This document shows, piece after piece, positions 1 to 9,100 of a stretch of 64,000 bases of DNA (position 1 is its first letter; every line of letters starts with the position of its first letter). The position numbers and the translations under genes were made by a program. The DNA comes from Pseudomonas viridiflava (GTDB taxonomy: Bacteria > Pseudomonadota > Gammaproteobacteria > Pseudomonadales > Pseudomonadaceae), in assembly GCF_900602065.1 (NCBI RefSeq), contig NZ_UWFN01000043.1, positions 62,001 to 126,000 of the forward strand, in the 5' to 3' direction. The notes under the pieces were generated by a model. That model saw only the letters and a program-made list of their open reading frames with translations. It was not told where the DNA came from and made no database searches.

Positions 1-1
1 G

Positions 2-655
2 TTCATGGGGGATGAACTGCGCTGCCAGCACCGGGCGTCTTATGACAATCTGCGCTTCAATATTGCGCGGCAGACCTTTGATGATTATCAGCGGGAAAAT
101 GGTGGCCGGTTAATCAGCGGGTTTCGCTATGAACAAGGTGGTCAGGACCCGGTGCTGTACCACCTGGCTCAGGCGATGTTGCCGGCGCTGCGCGATCCTG
201 CCGCTGCCAACCAGTTGTTTATCGATCACATACTGTTGGCAATGTGCGCGCATTCCATCACTCGATATGGACGTATTGCCTCGACTGCCGGCAAGTTCAC
301 TACCACGCTGACGCCGCTTCAGGAACGCCTGGCCAAAGAAATGATTGCCAGCAACCTGGGGAGCGATCTGTCTGTCGAGCGAATTGCCCAGGAGTGCTCG
401 CTGAGTCGCAGCCACTTTTCCCGAGCCTTCAAACAGGCCACAGGCGTGGCACCGCACACCTGGTTGTTGCAGATGCGTGTGGAGAAGGCCAAAGAGTTGC
501 TGATGGCGAATCCTGTGCTGTCACTGGTCAACATTGCTCAGGCGTGTGGCTTCTCGGACCAGCCGCACCTGACCCGCGTATTTACCCGCCTGGTGGGGGT
601 AACGCCCAGTGTGTGGCGCAGCCATCAACGTGGTGCGGTGATTGTGTTGGATTGA
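2..655 (+). CDS. AraC-family transcriptional regulator, 5' end outside window
   Basis: The visible part is about 217 residues and is open to the window edge, so the real start is probably upstream; an in-frame ATG at position 5 is not a convincing start. The C-terminal ~100 residues form the double helix-turn-helix of AraC/XylS proteins, with SVERIAQECSLSRSHFSRAF as the first HTH and IAQACGFSDQPHLTRVF as the second. The residues before them would belong to an effector-binding domain that is mostly cut off. It is a paralogue of the AraC gene at 12998-13684: both share the SLSRSHFSRAFK and HxTRVFTR blocks. The target is unknown. The convergent MFS exporter at 814-2013 lies downstream, and whatever it regulates may lie left of the window. 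Confidence 0.85.
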   Translation, partial: FMGDELRCQHRASYDNLRFNIARQTFDDYQRENGGRLISGFRYEQGGQDPVLYHLAQAMLPALRDPAAANQLFIDHILLAMCAHSITRYGRIASTAGKFTTTLTPLQERLAKEMIASNLGSDLSVERIAQECSLSRSHFSRAFKQATGVAPHTWLLQMRVEKAKELLMANPVLSLVNIAQACGFSDQPHLTRVFTRLVGVTPSVWRSHQRGAVIVLD

Positions 656-702
656 AGGGGGATGAGCAGGCAAGTAATGCTCCATGCATGAGGTCGCATT
701 TA

Positions 703-793
703 CTGTTGGAGCGAGGCTTGCCCGCGAGCCAGGCGACGCGGCAGGTCTGGAAGGCTGCGTCATCTGGTTCGCGGGCAAGCCTCGCTCCAACAG
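703..793. repeat. REP-like inverted repeat (GGCTTGCCCGCGA type)
   Basis: Two perfectly complementary 25-base arms (703-727 and 769-793) surround a 41-base centre. The core GGCTTGCCCGCGA is the REP type seen again at 22923, 57323 and 57542. It sits between two convergent genes (AraC and MFS), the usual place for Pseudomonas REP doublets, and may also act as a transcript-end stem-loop. Confidence 0.85.
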
Positions 794-813
794 GAGAGGG
801 TATTCCCCGGACA

Positions 814-2013
814 TCAATCTTTCCGGCGGCCAGCCACCACAAACACAACAAGCGCCACCAGCGGCAAGCCTGCACCCAGTAGTACAACACCATGCCAGCC
901 GTTCTGTTCGTACAAGCTGCTCGCCAGGGCCGAGCCGATAGCTCCGCCGACGAAAATGCTGGTCATGTACAAGGCGTTCAAACGACCACGGCTGGCCGGG
1001 TCAAGGGCGTACACCGCGCGTTGCCCCAGCACCATGTTCATTTGCACCGCGAAGTCGAGTAATACTCCGGTAATGGCCAGGCCAATCACGCTGTAGCCCG
1101 GCTGGCTCAGCCCAATCAAAAAAGCGACAGGCGCGAGGCTCATGGCGATCAAGGATGCACGTCGGGTGTGACCGGCATCGGCCAGACGCCCGGCTACAGG
1201 GGCTGCAATGGCACCAATGGCACCCACGAGTGCAAACAGGGCGATCTGGGTTTGCGACAGGCCGAACGTACGCGACAGCTCAATCGGCACGGCTGTCCAG
1301 AACAGACTGAACGCAGCAAACAGCAGGCCTTGGTACAGCGCCCGGTGACGCAACACCGAGTGGGTGCGCAGTAACGTCAGCAGCGAAACCAGCAGTTGCC
1401 CGTAAGAGGCTTTGTGATCCGGCGTACGTTTGGGAATGGTCAGGGCCAGCACCATAATGATCGCCAGCATGACCACCGACGCGGTCATGAACACTGCGCG
1501 CCAGCCGAAATGGTCGGCGATCAGGCTGGACAGCGGTCGCGCCAGCAGAATGCCCAGTAGCAGACCGCCCATGATATTGCCGACCACTTGCCCGCGGGTT
1601 TCTTCGGGGGCCAGATGCGCCGCTAGCGGCACTAGCATTTGCACGGATACCGAACTGAAGCCGATCAACAGGGAAATCATCAGAAACCCGTTGGCGTGCT
1701 CGCTGAATGCGGCGGCCAACAGGCTGGCAGTTGCCACGACTGCGGTGCCGATCATCAGCTTGCGGTTTTCCAGCAGGTCTGCCAGAGGTACCAGGAACAG
1801 CAGGCCAAGGGCGTAGCCGATCTGGGTCAGCGATACGATCAGGCTGGCGCTGTGTGCTGACAGACCCACGTCGGGGGCAATCAGCTCAACGATGGGCTGG
1901 GCGTAGTAAATGTTCGCAACAATGGCGCCGCAGCAAAAAGCGAAAAGCAGCACGAGGCCGCGAGTCAGGGTGTGCTGTGGCGTTTGAGCGGGTGACGCTG
2001 CTGAGAGATTCAT
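814..2013 (-). CDS. MFS transporter (drug/metabolite efflux type)
   Basis: This 399-residue major facilitator protein has the usual 12 hydrophobic segments. The family loop 2-3 signature is present as LADLLENRKL, and the early segment ANIYYAQPIVE is typical of the COG2814 arabinose-efflux/drug-export branch. The frame stays open to a GTG at 2151, but the ATG at 2013 (MNLSAASPAQ) gives a normal cytoplasmic N-terminus, so it was chosen; no strong Shine-Dalgarno supports either. The LysR gene 147 bases upstream on the same strand is the obvious candidate regulator. Proton-coupled export of a small organic compound is the expected role; the substrate cannot be read from the sequence. Confidence 0.85.
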   Translation of the reverse strand: MNLSAASPAQTPQHTLTRGLVLLFAFCCGAIVANIYYAQPIVELIAPDVGLSAHSASLIVSLTQIGYALGLLFLVPLADLLENRKLMIGTAVVATASLLAAAFSEHANGFLMISLLIGFSSVSVQMLVPLAAHLAPEETRGQVVGNIMGGLLLGILLARPLSSLIADHFGWRAVFMTASVVMLAIIMVLALTIPKRTPDHKASYGQLLVSLLTLLRTHSVLRHRALYQGLLFAAFSLFWTAVPIELSRTFGLSQTQIALFALVGAIGAIAAPVAGRLADAGHTRRASLIAMSLAPVAFLIGLSQPGYSVIGLAITGVLLDFAVQMNMVLGQRAVYALDPASRGRLNALYMTSIFVGGAIGSALASSLYEQNGWHGVVLLGAGLPLVALVVFVVAGRRKD

Positions 2014-2160
2014 ATGGGTTGGCTCATGTTCGGTCTGGATGGGGTCAGTCCGTAGCGACTGGCTAACGGCTTGGTATGGCTGCAACTTTAAGGGAGCCAC
2101 GGGCTGAGCAGAATCGGTGGCTTGCGCAACACAGCGTTGCGCAAAAGGCACCGCCGGTGT

Positions 2161-3069
2161 TCATTGCGTCGTACCAAGGACTTCGCTGAGAAAGTTGATG
2201 AAGGTGTTCACCCGCCTGGAGCCACGATGATTGGGTAAATACAACGCGTTGATGGCTGAGTGCGCCCGGTCCGGGGTGATTTCATAGGCGCTGAGTACGC
2301 GGGTCAGTGTGCCTTGCTCTACGTCTGCGCTCACCAGCCAGTCGGCGAGTAAGGCCACCCCTGCGCCTGCCAGAGCCGCCTTGCGCAGTACATCGGCATT
2401 AGTGCTTTTCAGGCGACCCTTGACCTCGACCTGCCGGGCTTCGTCGCCACGCAAGAAGGTCCAGACCTGCCGGTGCGCGGCGTAGCTGAAGCGCATGCAG
2501 TCGTGCTCAAGCAGGTCGTCAGGTTTGACGGGGTGGCCGCGTGCAGCCAGATATTCCGGGCTCGCGACCACCCAGCGGCTGAACTCGCCGATCTTGCGGC
2601 ACACCAGCTCATCGGTGGGGGCCGCTGCGCCCAGACGAATCGCCACGTCATAACGCCCGCCCAGCAGGTCGTCCAGGTCATCGCTGAGGTTGAAGTCCAG
2701 TTCCAGGTGCGGATGGCGGGCCAGAAAACGCCCCAGATGCGGCGCTATAAGACGTCGTCCGAACTCGACCGGCACGCAGACTCGTAATTGACCCACCGGC
2801 TCGTCGCCGCGATCCATGATCTGTGCGTCGGCATCGGCTACATCCTCAAGGATTTTGCGGGCTTTCTGGTAATAACGGGCGCCAGCTTCGGTCAGGGTGA
2901 CCTGACGCGTCGAGCGATTGAGCAGCACGGCGCCGAGCTCCGCCTCCAGTGCATCGACCATTCGGGTGACCGAAGAGGTCGCGAGGTCCAGCTTGCGCGC
3001 CGCAGCGGAAAAGCCCTTGGCGTCTACGGCTTCGACGAACATTTTCAGTGCTGACAACTTGTCCATCAA
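2161..3069 (-). CDS. LysR-family transcriptional regulator
   Basis: At 302 residues it has standard LTTR size. An N-terminal winged HTH covers residues ~1-60 (MDKLSALKMFVEAVDAKGFS, AARKLDLATSSVTRMVDALE), followed by a LysR substrate-binding domain of the CrgA-like subgroup (RLRVCVPVEFGRRLIAP region, YDVAIRLG). It is transcribed towards the MFS gene at 814-2013 with a 147-base gap, which suggests that it controls that exporter. The 342-base upstream spacer (3070-3411) separates it from the divergent signalling island, so the two promoters may influence each other. The inducer is unknown. Confidence 0.9.
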   Translation of the reverse strand: MMDKLSALKMFVEAVDAKGFSAAARKLDLATSSVTRMVDALEAELGAVLLNRSTRQVTLTEAGARYYQKARKILEDVADADAQIMDRGDEPVGQLRVCVPVEFGRRLIAPHLGRFLARHPHLELDFNLSDDLDDLLGGRYDVAIRLGAAAPTDELVCRKIGEFSRWVVASPEYLAARGHPVKPDDLLEHDCMRFSYAAHRQVWTFLRGDEARQVEVKGRLKSTNADVLRKAALAGAGVALLADWLVSADVEQGTLTRVLSAYEITPDRAHSAINALYLPNHRGSRRVNTFINFLSEVLGTTQ

Positions 3070-3411
3070 CGCTCCAGCGAAAATCGGCAGCCAGGTAATA
3101 GTAAGGACTTTATCGCGGTCTTGATAAGGGCACAGACGTACAAGTTCTCAGGTCTGCTCAATTGTTACATTTTATAGCGGATGGCTACTATGATAGTGCT
3201 TCATCTGCAAGTTCAACCCATACACTTGTATGATTGTGCTTAGTCGCAACTAAAGTTTATTGATTTAGTCTGGTTCCTATCCTTATAGATAGTATCGGTA
3301 GAATGATTTAGCTGCTTACATACGCTGAGCCGCCAGTGATAAATCCCCGTTGATCGCGATTGATCCCTGCGCCGGATACTTACTGACACCCGACGGACAG
3401 CGTGAATAAAA
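3070..3411. promoter_or_regulatory. Divergent intergenic region with a 13-base direct repeat
   Basis: This 342-base gene-free stretch is clearly richer in A+T than its surroundings and lies between the LysR gene (leftward) and the winged-helix/NTPase regulator (rightward). It contains TATGATAGTGCTT at 3189-3201 and TATGATTGTGCTT at 3229-3241, 12 of 13 bases identical and 40 bases apart, which is four helical turns. That spacing fits a pair of operator half-sites. Promoters for both directions are expected here, but no exact -35/-10 can be assigned. Confidence 0.45.
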
Positions 3412-4995
3412 ATGATCAGTCTCGGTCAAGCCAGCGTCTCTCTTGAATTAAGAGAAGTGTTCAGAAACGGCGTACCGCTGCGGGTAGGCACTCGTGCGTT
3501 CGATATTCTGGAACTGTTGATCTCCTGTCCGGGCCGACTGGTCAGCAAGGACGAGATTCTTCAGCGGGTCTGGCCAGACACCGTGGTTGAAGAAAATAAC
3601 CTGCAGGTGCACGTGTCAGCGTTGCGCAAAGCCTTGGGTGAAGACCGCGATCTGATCCGGACCATTCCCGGCCGTGGTTACATGCTGGTAGGGGGGGAGG
3701 ATGATTCTGCGCTTGCATCCGCAACTGATCATACGGATGCACCCTGCGGCAACGGCTTCGGCGGCGCGATGCTGCGTAAAATTGATTTGCCCCATAACGT
3801 CGCGTTGATCGGCCGCGAACAGGCCCTGGAAGAAGTCTGCGAGGCGTTGCTGGTTGATCCGTTGGTGAGCCTGGTAGGTTCGGGAGGGATCGGCAAGACG
3901 TCACTGGCGGTAGCGGTGGCTCACCACTTGTCCCTGACTGAAAGCCTGCACGTCTGTTTCGTACCGCTGGCGCAGGTGGTCAGCCCTGAGCGTATCGTCG
4001 AGTCGCTGGCCTTTGCGCTGGACCTGTTGGTGTTACCTGGCCAGGCGCTGATCGAATCGATTGTCGAGTGCCTGGATCAGCAGAACCGGCTGGTCATTCT
4101 GGATAATTGCGAGCATCTGATCGAAGCGGTTGCAGCGGTCAGTGAGCACTTGCTGAGCAGTTGCCCATCGTTGCGTATTCTGGTCACCAGTCGTGAGCCG
4201 CTGCGTATTGGCGGCGAGCGCACGCTTAACGTGAGCCCCCTGGACGTCCCGGAGCAGGGCGCTGGTCGGGAAGCCATCTTGCAAAGCAGTTCGGCACAAT
4301 TGTTCATGACTCGCCTGCGCGCGCTGGACTCCTTTTTCCCTGCAGAACACCTTCAAACGCTGGACGAGCAGAGTGTTGACTTGATCGCGCAGGCTTGCCG
4401 TCAAATGGACGGTATCCCCCTGGCACTGGAAATGGCTGCTGCCAGGGCGGCCACTCTGGGGTTGTTCGAGTTGGTGCAAAGTCTGCAGCATAGCCCGCAT
4501 TTATTGTCCGGTGGTCTGCGCAGTGCCCCGGATCGGCATCAGTCACTGGTGGCATCCATGGAGTGGAGCTATCGTTTGCTCAATCCGGATGAGTGTGCGG
4601 TGCTGGAGCGTCTGGGGCAGCTGGAGGGGCGCTTTACCCTTGCGCAGGCGTGCGAAATGGCGCAGACCTCAACGTTGCCAAAAGGGCGAGTGATGGACTG
4701 CATCGTTAGCCTGGCGCAGAAGTCTCTGCTGCTGGTAGTGGCTGAAGGGCCTTACCGGTTTTACCGGTTGTTACGTGCCACCCGTAGCTGGCTCAAGGAA
4801 GCAGTCGGCAAGCGGTCGGGCGATAATGGTTCACAGCAGGGCATCTGGCATGGTACTGAAAGGCTGGACGACGCTGCACGGTTGCCGAGCCCCGTATCGA
4901 TACCATCGGTTGCAACCTGGCGGGCACCAGGCAGCCAGCACGATTCTGACTACTTTCATCTCAATCACCAAAGAATTCTGGCGACAAGCCAATAG
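3412..4995 (+). CDS. Winged-helix regulator with NB-ARC/LuxR-type NTPase domain, shortened C-terminus
   Basis: The 527-residue protein starts with an OmpR-type winged helix (residues ~5-95; FDILELLISCPGRLVSKDEI, VHVSALRKALG, TIPGRGYMLVG). An STAND/NB-ARC-like ATPase follows, with Walker A GSGGIGKTS near residue 158, Walker B RLVILDNCEHL near 225, an LVTSREPLRI sensor-type motif and GIPLALEMAAARA. Such proteins are usually much longer (around 900 residues), with a TPR repeat region after the ATPase. Here the frame stops about 75 residues after YRFYRLLRATRSWL, and the tail looks like low-grade sequence with no TPR. The gene may therefore be a truncated or minimal form. It lies 24 bases upstream of a response-regulator gene and heads the signalling island. 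Confidence 0.8.
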   Translation: MISLGQASVSLELREVFRNGVPLRVGTRAFDILELLISCPGRLVSKDEILQRVWPDTVVEENNLQVHVSALRKALGEDRDLIRTIPGRGYMLVGGEDDSALASATDHTDAPCGNGFGGAMLRKIDLPHNVALIGREQALEEVCEALLVDPLVSLVGSGGIGKTSLAVAVAHHLSLTESLHVCFVPLAQVVSPERIVESLAFALDLLVLPGQALIESIVECLDQQNRLVILDNCEHLIEAVAAVSEHLLSSCPSLRILVTSREPLRIGGERTLNVSPLDVPEQGAGREAILQSSSAQLFMTRLRALDSFFPAEHLQTLDEQSVDLIAQACRQMDGIPLALEMAAARAATLGLFELVQSLQHSPHLLSGGLRSAPDRHQSLVASMEWSYRLLNPDECAVLERLGQLEGRFTLAQACEMAQTSTLPKGRVMDCIVSLAQKSLLLVVAEGPYRFYRLLRATRSWLKEAVGKRSGDNGSQQGIWHGTERLDDAARLPSPVSIPSVATWRAPGSQHDSDYFHLNHQRILATSQ

Positions 4996-5019
4996 CATCA
5001 AGTTTCGGAAAATCTGTAT

Positions 5020-5634
5020 ATGAGCGCTACACCCAAGGTTTATGTCGTTGACGATGAGTGCACGATTCGCACGTCGTTGGCTCGCCTGCTGAATTCTGCT
5101 GACATCAATGCCGAGTGTTTTGCCAGCGCCCAGGAGTTTCTCCAGCAACGTTTCGAAGATCAGCCGACGTGCCTGCTACTGGATGTCAACCTGGCGGCTT
5201 CCAGCGGTTTTGATGTGCAAGAGGAACTGCTGCGTCGAGGCCATCGTTTTCCGATTATTTTCATGACCGGTTTTGGCACCATTCCGATGTCGGTAAAGGC
5301 CATCAAGGCGGGGGCGCACGAGTTCCTGACCAAGCCTTTCGAGCCGGACCATCTGCTGATGGTCGTGCGCCAGGCTCTTGAGCATGATGAAGGCGAACTG
5401 GTCAGTCGCCTGCATGTCGAAAGCGTCAGGCGCCGGTTCGATACCCTGACGCCACGTGAGCGGGAAGTGATGACGCTGCTGGTCACCGGCAAAATGAATA
5501 AACAGATTGCCAGTGATCTGGGCACCAGTGAAATCACTGTAAAAGTTCATAAGCGGCACATTATGACGAAGATGAAAGCGCGCACCTTGATTGACCTGGT
5601 CAAGATGCACGAACAATTAAGTCTGGTGAGCTGA
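5020..5634 (+). CDS. Two-component response regulator, FixJ/NarL type (REC + LuxR HTH)
   Basis: The 204-residue protein has a receiver domain (~1-120) with acidic pocket D11-D12, phospho-acceptor D55 (LLLDVNLAASSGFD), T83 and K105 (LTKPFEPD). A LuxR-type HTH follows at ~140-200 (LTPREREVMTLLVTGKMNKQ, GTSEITVKVHKRHIM). All phosphorylation residues are intact, so it should be a functional DNA-binding output protein. It lies between the winged-helix/NTPase gene and a stand-alone receiver plus a giant histidine kinase, its most likely partner. The start codon has no clear Shine-Dalgarno, which suggests translation linked to the upstream gene. Confidence 0.9.
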   Translation: MSATPKVYVVDDECTIRTSLARLLNSADINAECFASAQEFLQQRFEDQPTCLLLDVNLAASSGFDVQEELLRRGHRFPIIFMTGFGTIPMSVKAIKAGAHEFLTKPFEPDHLLMVVRQALEHDEGELVSRLHVESVRRRFDTLTPREREVMTLLVTGKMNKQIASDLGTSEITVKVHKRHIMTKMKARTLIDLVKMHEQLSLVS

Positions 5635-5731
5635 TTGATAACAGCACAATTATACATAGAGTCAATCACGCTTTTGAGCGGCGTGGCGTAGTCTCTGTTT
5701 CTATTACTTTTACTGTCATGAAGTTCAGCTT

Positions 5732-6094
5732 ATGATCCTCATCTGCGTTGTTGATGACGACGCGTCCGTGCGAAATGGTCTTGGTAATCTTCTCAAGTCT
5801 TTGGGTTATGCCTCCGTGGGCTTTGCGTCGGGAGAAGAGTTTCTCGCTTCTTCGGCAAGTGATGAGGCGGATTGCGTATTACTCGATTTGATGATGAAAG
5901 GCATGCAAGGGCTGGAGGTACTTCAGCAACTGAAGGCCGCGGGCAAACCTGTCGCGGTGTTCTGCATGTCAGCCCAGGACGATGAAGGAACCATCCGGCG
6001 GACACTCGAAGCCGGTGCTTTGGGGTTTTTGCGCAAGCCTTTTTCCGAGGAGGCGTTGCTCGATTCGATAAAGCTGGCATTTGAACTCCAGTAA
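5732..6094 (+). CDS. Stand-alone receiver-domain response regulator
   Basis: The 120 residues consist only of a CheY-like receiver: acidic pocket D8-D9-D10, phospho-acceptor D52 (LLDLMMKGMQG), the switch serine in CMSAQDDEG and the conserved lysine in LRKPFSEEALL. There is no output domain, so it probably acts by protein contact or as a phosphate shuttle or sink. It ends 9 bases before the start of the 1846-residue hybrid kinase, and the two are almost certainly co-transcribed. A 97-base gap separates it from the preceding LuxR-type regulator. Confidence 0.9.
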   Translation: MILICVVDDDASVRNGLGNLLKSLGYASVGFASGEEFLASSASDEADCVLLDLMMKGMQGLEVLQQLKAAGKPVAVFCMSAQDDEGTIRRTLEAGALGFLRKPFSEEALLDSIKLAFELQ

Positions 6095-6103
6095 AGGTTC
6101 TTT

Positions 6104-9100
6104 ATGAGTAGCATCCGGGCAGCGCTGGGTTCTAGCATTCAGGCACACGCCGACCCTCAGGCCGAAGGCTATACGCCTCAGTGGCTGGCGCTTTTGTCCT
6201 GGGACTTGCTCTTTGTTGACGGCGAGATTGATCGTTATCGCGTCCATGTGCAGGGCTGCTACCGCCAGTGGCTGATTTTTCGCTCCTCGGCGCGCCAGGT
6301 GGAGAGCAGTCGGCGACGCATCGAGCGCGAGTATTCCCTGGGGGCCCGGCTTGCGCCGCAATGGGCGCTGGTCCCGCAAGCTGTTGTGCATACCGCCGAA
6401 GGTCCGCTGCTGGTATGTGATGACCCTGGCGGTCAGGCATTTCATGAACTCGCTGACGGTAGAATCTCCATTGATCGCTTTCTGCGCCTGGCACTGGGTG
6501 CAGCCCGGGCCGTTGGGCAGGCTCATGGCAGCGGCCTGCTGCACAGAGATATCAAACCGAGCAATCTGATCCAGGGCGCCGATGGCATCGTGCGGCTGAC
6601 GGGGTTTGGTGTCAGTACCGAGGTCCAGTCCGGCACTCCTGCTGCTGTCGACGATGCTATCTGCGGAACGCTGGCGTACATGTCTCCCGAGCAGGCAGGA
6701 CGTGTCGGGCAGCAGGCTGATCAGCGCGGCGATCTTTATGCATTGGGCATGACGCTCTATGAACTGCTGACCGGCAGATTGCCCTTTGAGGCCAGTGATG
6801 CTGTTGAGTGGGTGTATTGCCACGTGGCTCGTCAGCCGCCGTCCCCTCGGCAATTTCGCGACTCGATTCCTGTGCCGCTGTGTCAGGTGATTGTGCAATT
6901 GATTGCCAAGAGTCCCGCGGATCGCTATCAAACGGCGTGTAGCCTTGAAGCTGACTTGCGCAAATGCCTGACGCAGTGGAGCGAGTTCCAGCACATCGCT
7001 GCGTTTGAACCTGCCGGCAAGGATTGCCGACAGGGCAGTGAATCACAGGTCTTGCTGACGCGGCCTGTTGAGCACCAGGCGCTGCACGCGGCGTTTAGCC
7101 GGGTGGCCGAGTCGGGGCTGTGTGAACTGGTACTGCTGTCAGGCCAAACCGGCGCGGGTAAATCCACGCTGGTTCGTCAGTTGCATCAGGACCTTGCCTT
7201 GAGCCGAGTGCTGTTTGCGTCCGGGAAATTTGACCAGACAGCCCACAATAGCCCATACGCTTCGCTGGCTCAGGCGTTGCGCTCGTTGATCATGCGCGTG
7301 TTGGGTGAAACCCCGGAAGAGTTGCAGCTGTGGCGTGACAAGCTTGCGCTGGCGGTTGCCGGTCATGGTCGCCTGATTGCAAATCTGGTACCCGAGATAG
7401 AGTTCATTCTCGGCCCGCAGGCGCCGGGGCCGGATTTGCCCGCCAATGAAACCAGGCATTTGTTCCATTACGTGCTGCAGCGTTTTCTGAACAGTTTCGC
7501 CAGCCCCGAGCGGCCGTTGGTGCTGTTCTTTGATGACCTGCAATGGCTTGACGACGCAACCCTGTCCTTCATCTCGTCGTTCAGTACCGGGCAATACCGA
7601 AACATTCTTTTGATACTTGCCTGCCGTGACGGCCAGGCCGATGACTGCGCGATGTTAGGCGACTTCATCAGGCTGTTGCGCCGGGCTCCTGCGAGGCTCA
7701 CCGAGATCCAGGTGGGAGCACTGGATCTGGATGCAGTTGCGCAGTGGGTTGGTTTGACCCTGGGGGCCGAGGCTGTGCTGATAAAGCCGTTGGCGGTGCT
7801 TGTTCACGAAAAAACCGGCGGTAATCCATTTTTTGTCGGTCAGTTGTTACGCACCTTGCTGGAGGAACGACTGATCCGTTTTGACCCTCGGGCCAGCCAG
7901 TGGCGATGGGATGAGGAGCGTATTCGTGGTCATCGACATGCCGAGAACGTCATCGATCTGATGGTGATCCGGATTGCCCGTCTTCCCTCGCAAACCCGGC
8001 GTGTGCTTGGCCAGATGGCGTGCGTGGGGGCAAGCGTCGACTTACGGACCCTGGCCCGCATAAGCCATGCGGATGAACCATTTCTGCGCGCCCATCTGAC
8101 CCCCGCCATAGAGGCCGGGCTGGTGGTCGAGGACCATCAGGGATTCGCGTTCTACCATGACCGCGTGCAGGAGTCGGCGTATGAGCTGACGCCTTTGGCT
8201 GCCAGATCGTCTGAGCATGCACGGATTGCCCGTCTGTTGATCGCCGACCTTGAGGGGCGAGGGCGTGCAGATCAGATATTCCGCATTACCGGCCACTTGC
8301 AGCGCATACAGCTTGAGCCAGTCGACGACACCGAGCGGCGTCTGTTCTGTGCGTTGTTGGTACAGGCCGCGCAACAGGCCATGGAGTCTGCGGCGATTCA
8401 CTCTGCGTTGGGTTATCTGGTGACCGCCAGATCATTGATCATCGATTGTCGCTGGCAGGACGATGCCGAGCTGAGTCGCGAGCTGGGCATGGTGCACGCC
8501 CAGTGTCTGATTCTGGATGGGCAGTTCGAGCGGGCGAGCCAGGTTATAGACGAGTTGCTCTCTCAGGTTCAGTCTCATGTGCCTCGCGCAGAGGTGTACG
8601 GACTCAAAGTCGAATTGCAGATGCTGACGTGCAGTTATCAGGACGCGGCGAAGACCGCGGGTGAAGGCCTGCGCATGTTTGGCATCCATATCCCCGTGCA
8701 GATCGATGATCGGGAAGTCGAGCAGCGCTATCGCTTTTTGCTGGACGTGCTGGGCAACCGGCAGATCAGCGCGCTGGCTGATTTGCCTGAGATGCGCAAC
8801 GTGTCCTATGAGGCCGCCATGGGCCTGATGGCGAGCATGATCGCCCCGGCTTCGTTTATCGACGATGACCTGTTGTTTGTTCTGACGTGCGAGATGGTCC
8901 TGTTGTCCCTCGAGTATGGCGTCTGTCCGGCTGCGACCCATGGTCTTGGGTGGTTTGGCGTGGCACTGGCTCACCAGTATGGAGCTTATGAAGACGCCGC
9001 GGCCTATGCGCAGTTGGCGCGGACACTGGTGTTGCGTCACGGCTATGCCAGCTCCGAAAGCGCAACGCTGGTTGCCCTGGATCAGGTCTGCGTCTGGACC

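Noticed and set aside
244..882. 212-residue frame overlapping the first AraC gene and a REP
   Set aside because: Runs through the AraC HTH region out of frame and across an inverted repeat; no protein family.
4775..5023. Frameshift restoring the missing C-terminus of the winged-helix/NTPase regulator
   Set aside because: The alternative frame here gives no TPR-like sequence, so a simple frameshift does not recover the missing region.
5969..6994. 341-residue frame antisense to the start of the giant kinase
   Set aside because: Overlaps two well-supported genes on the other strand; no motif and no ribosome site.
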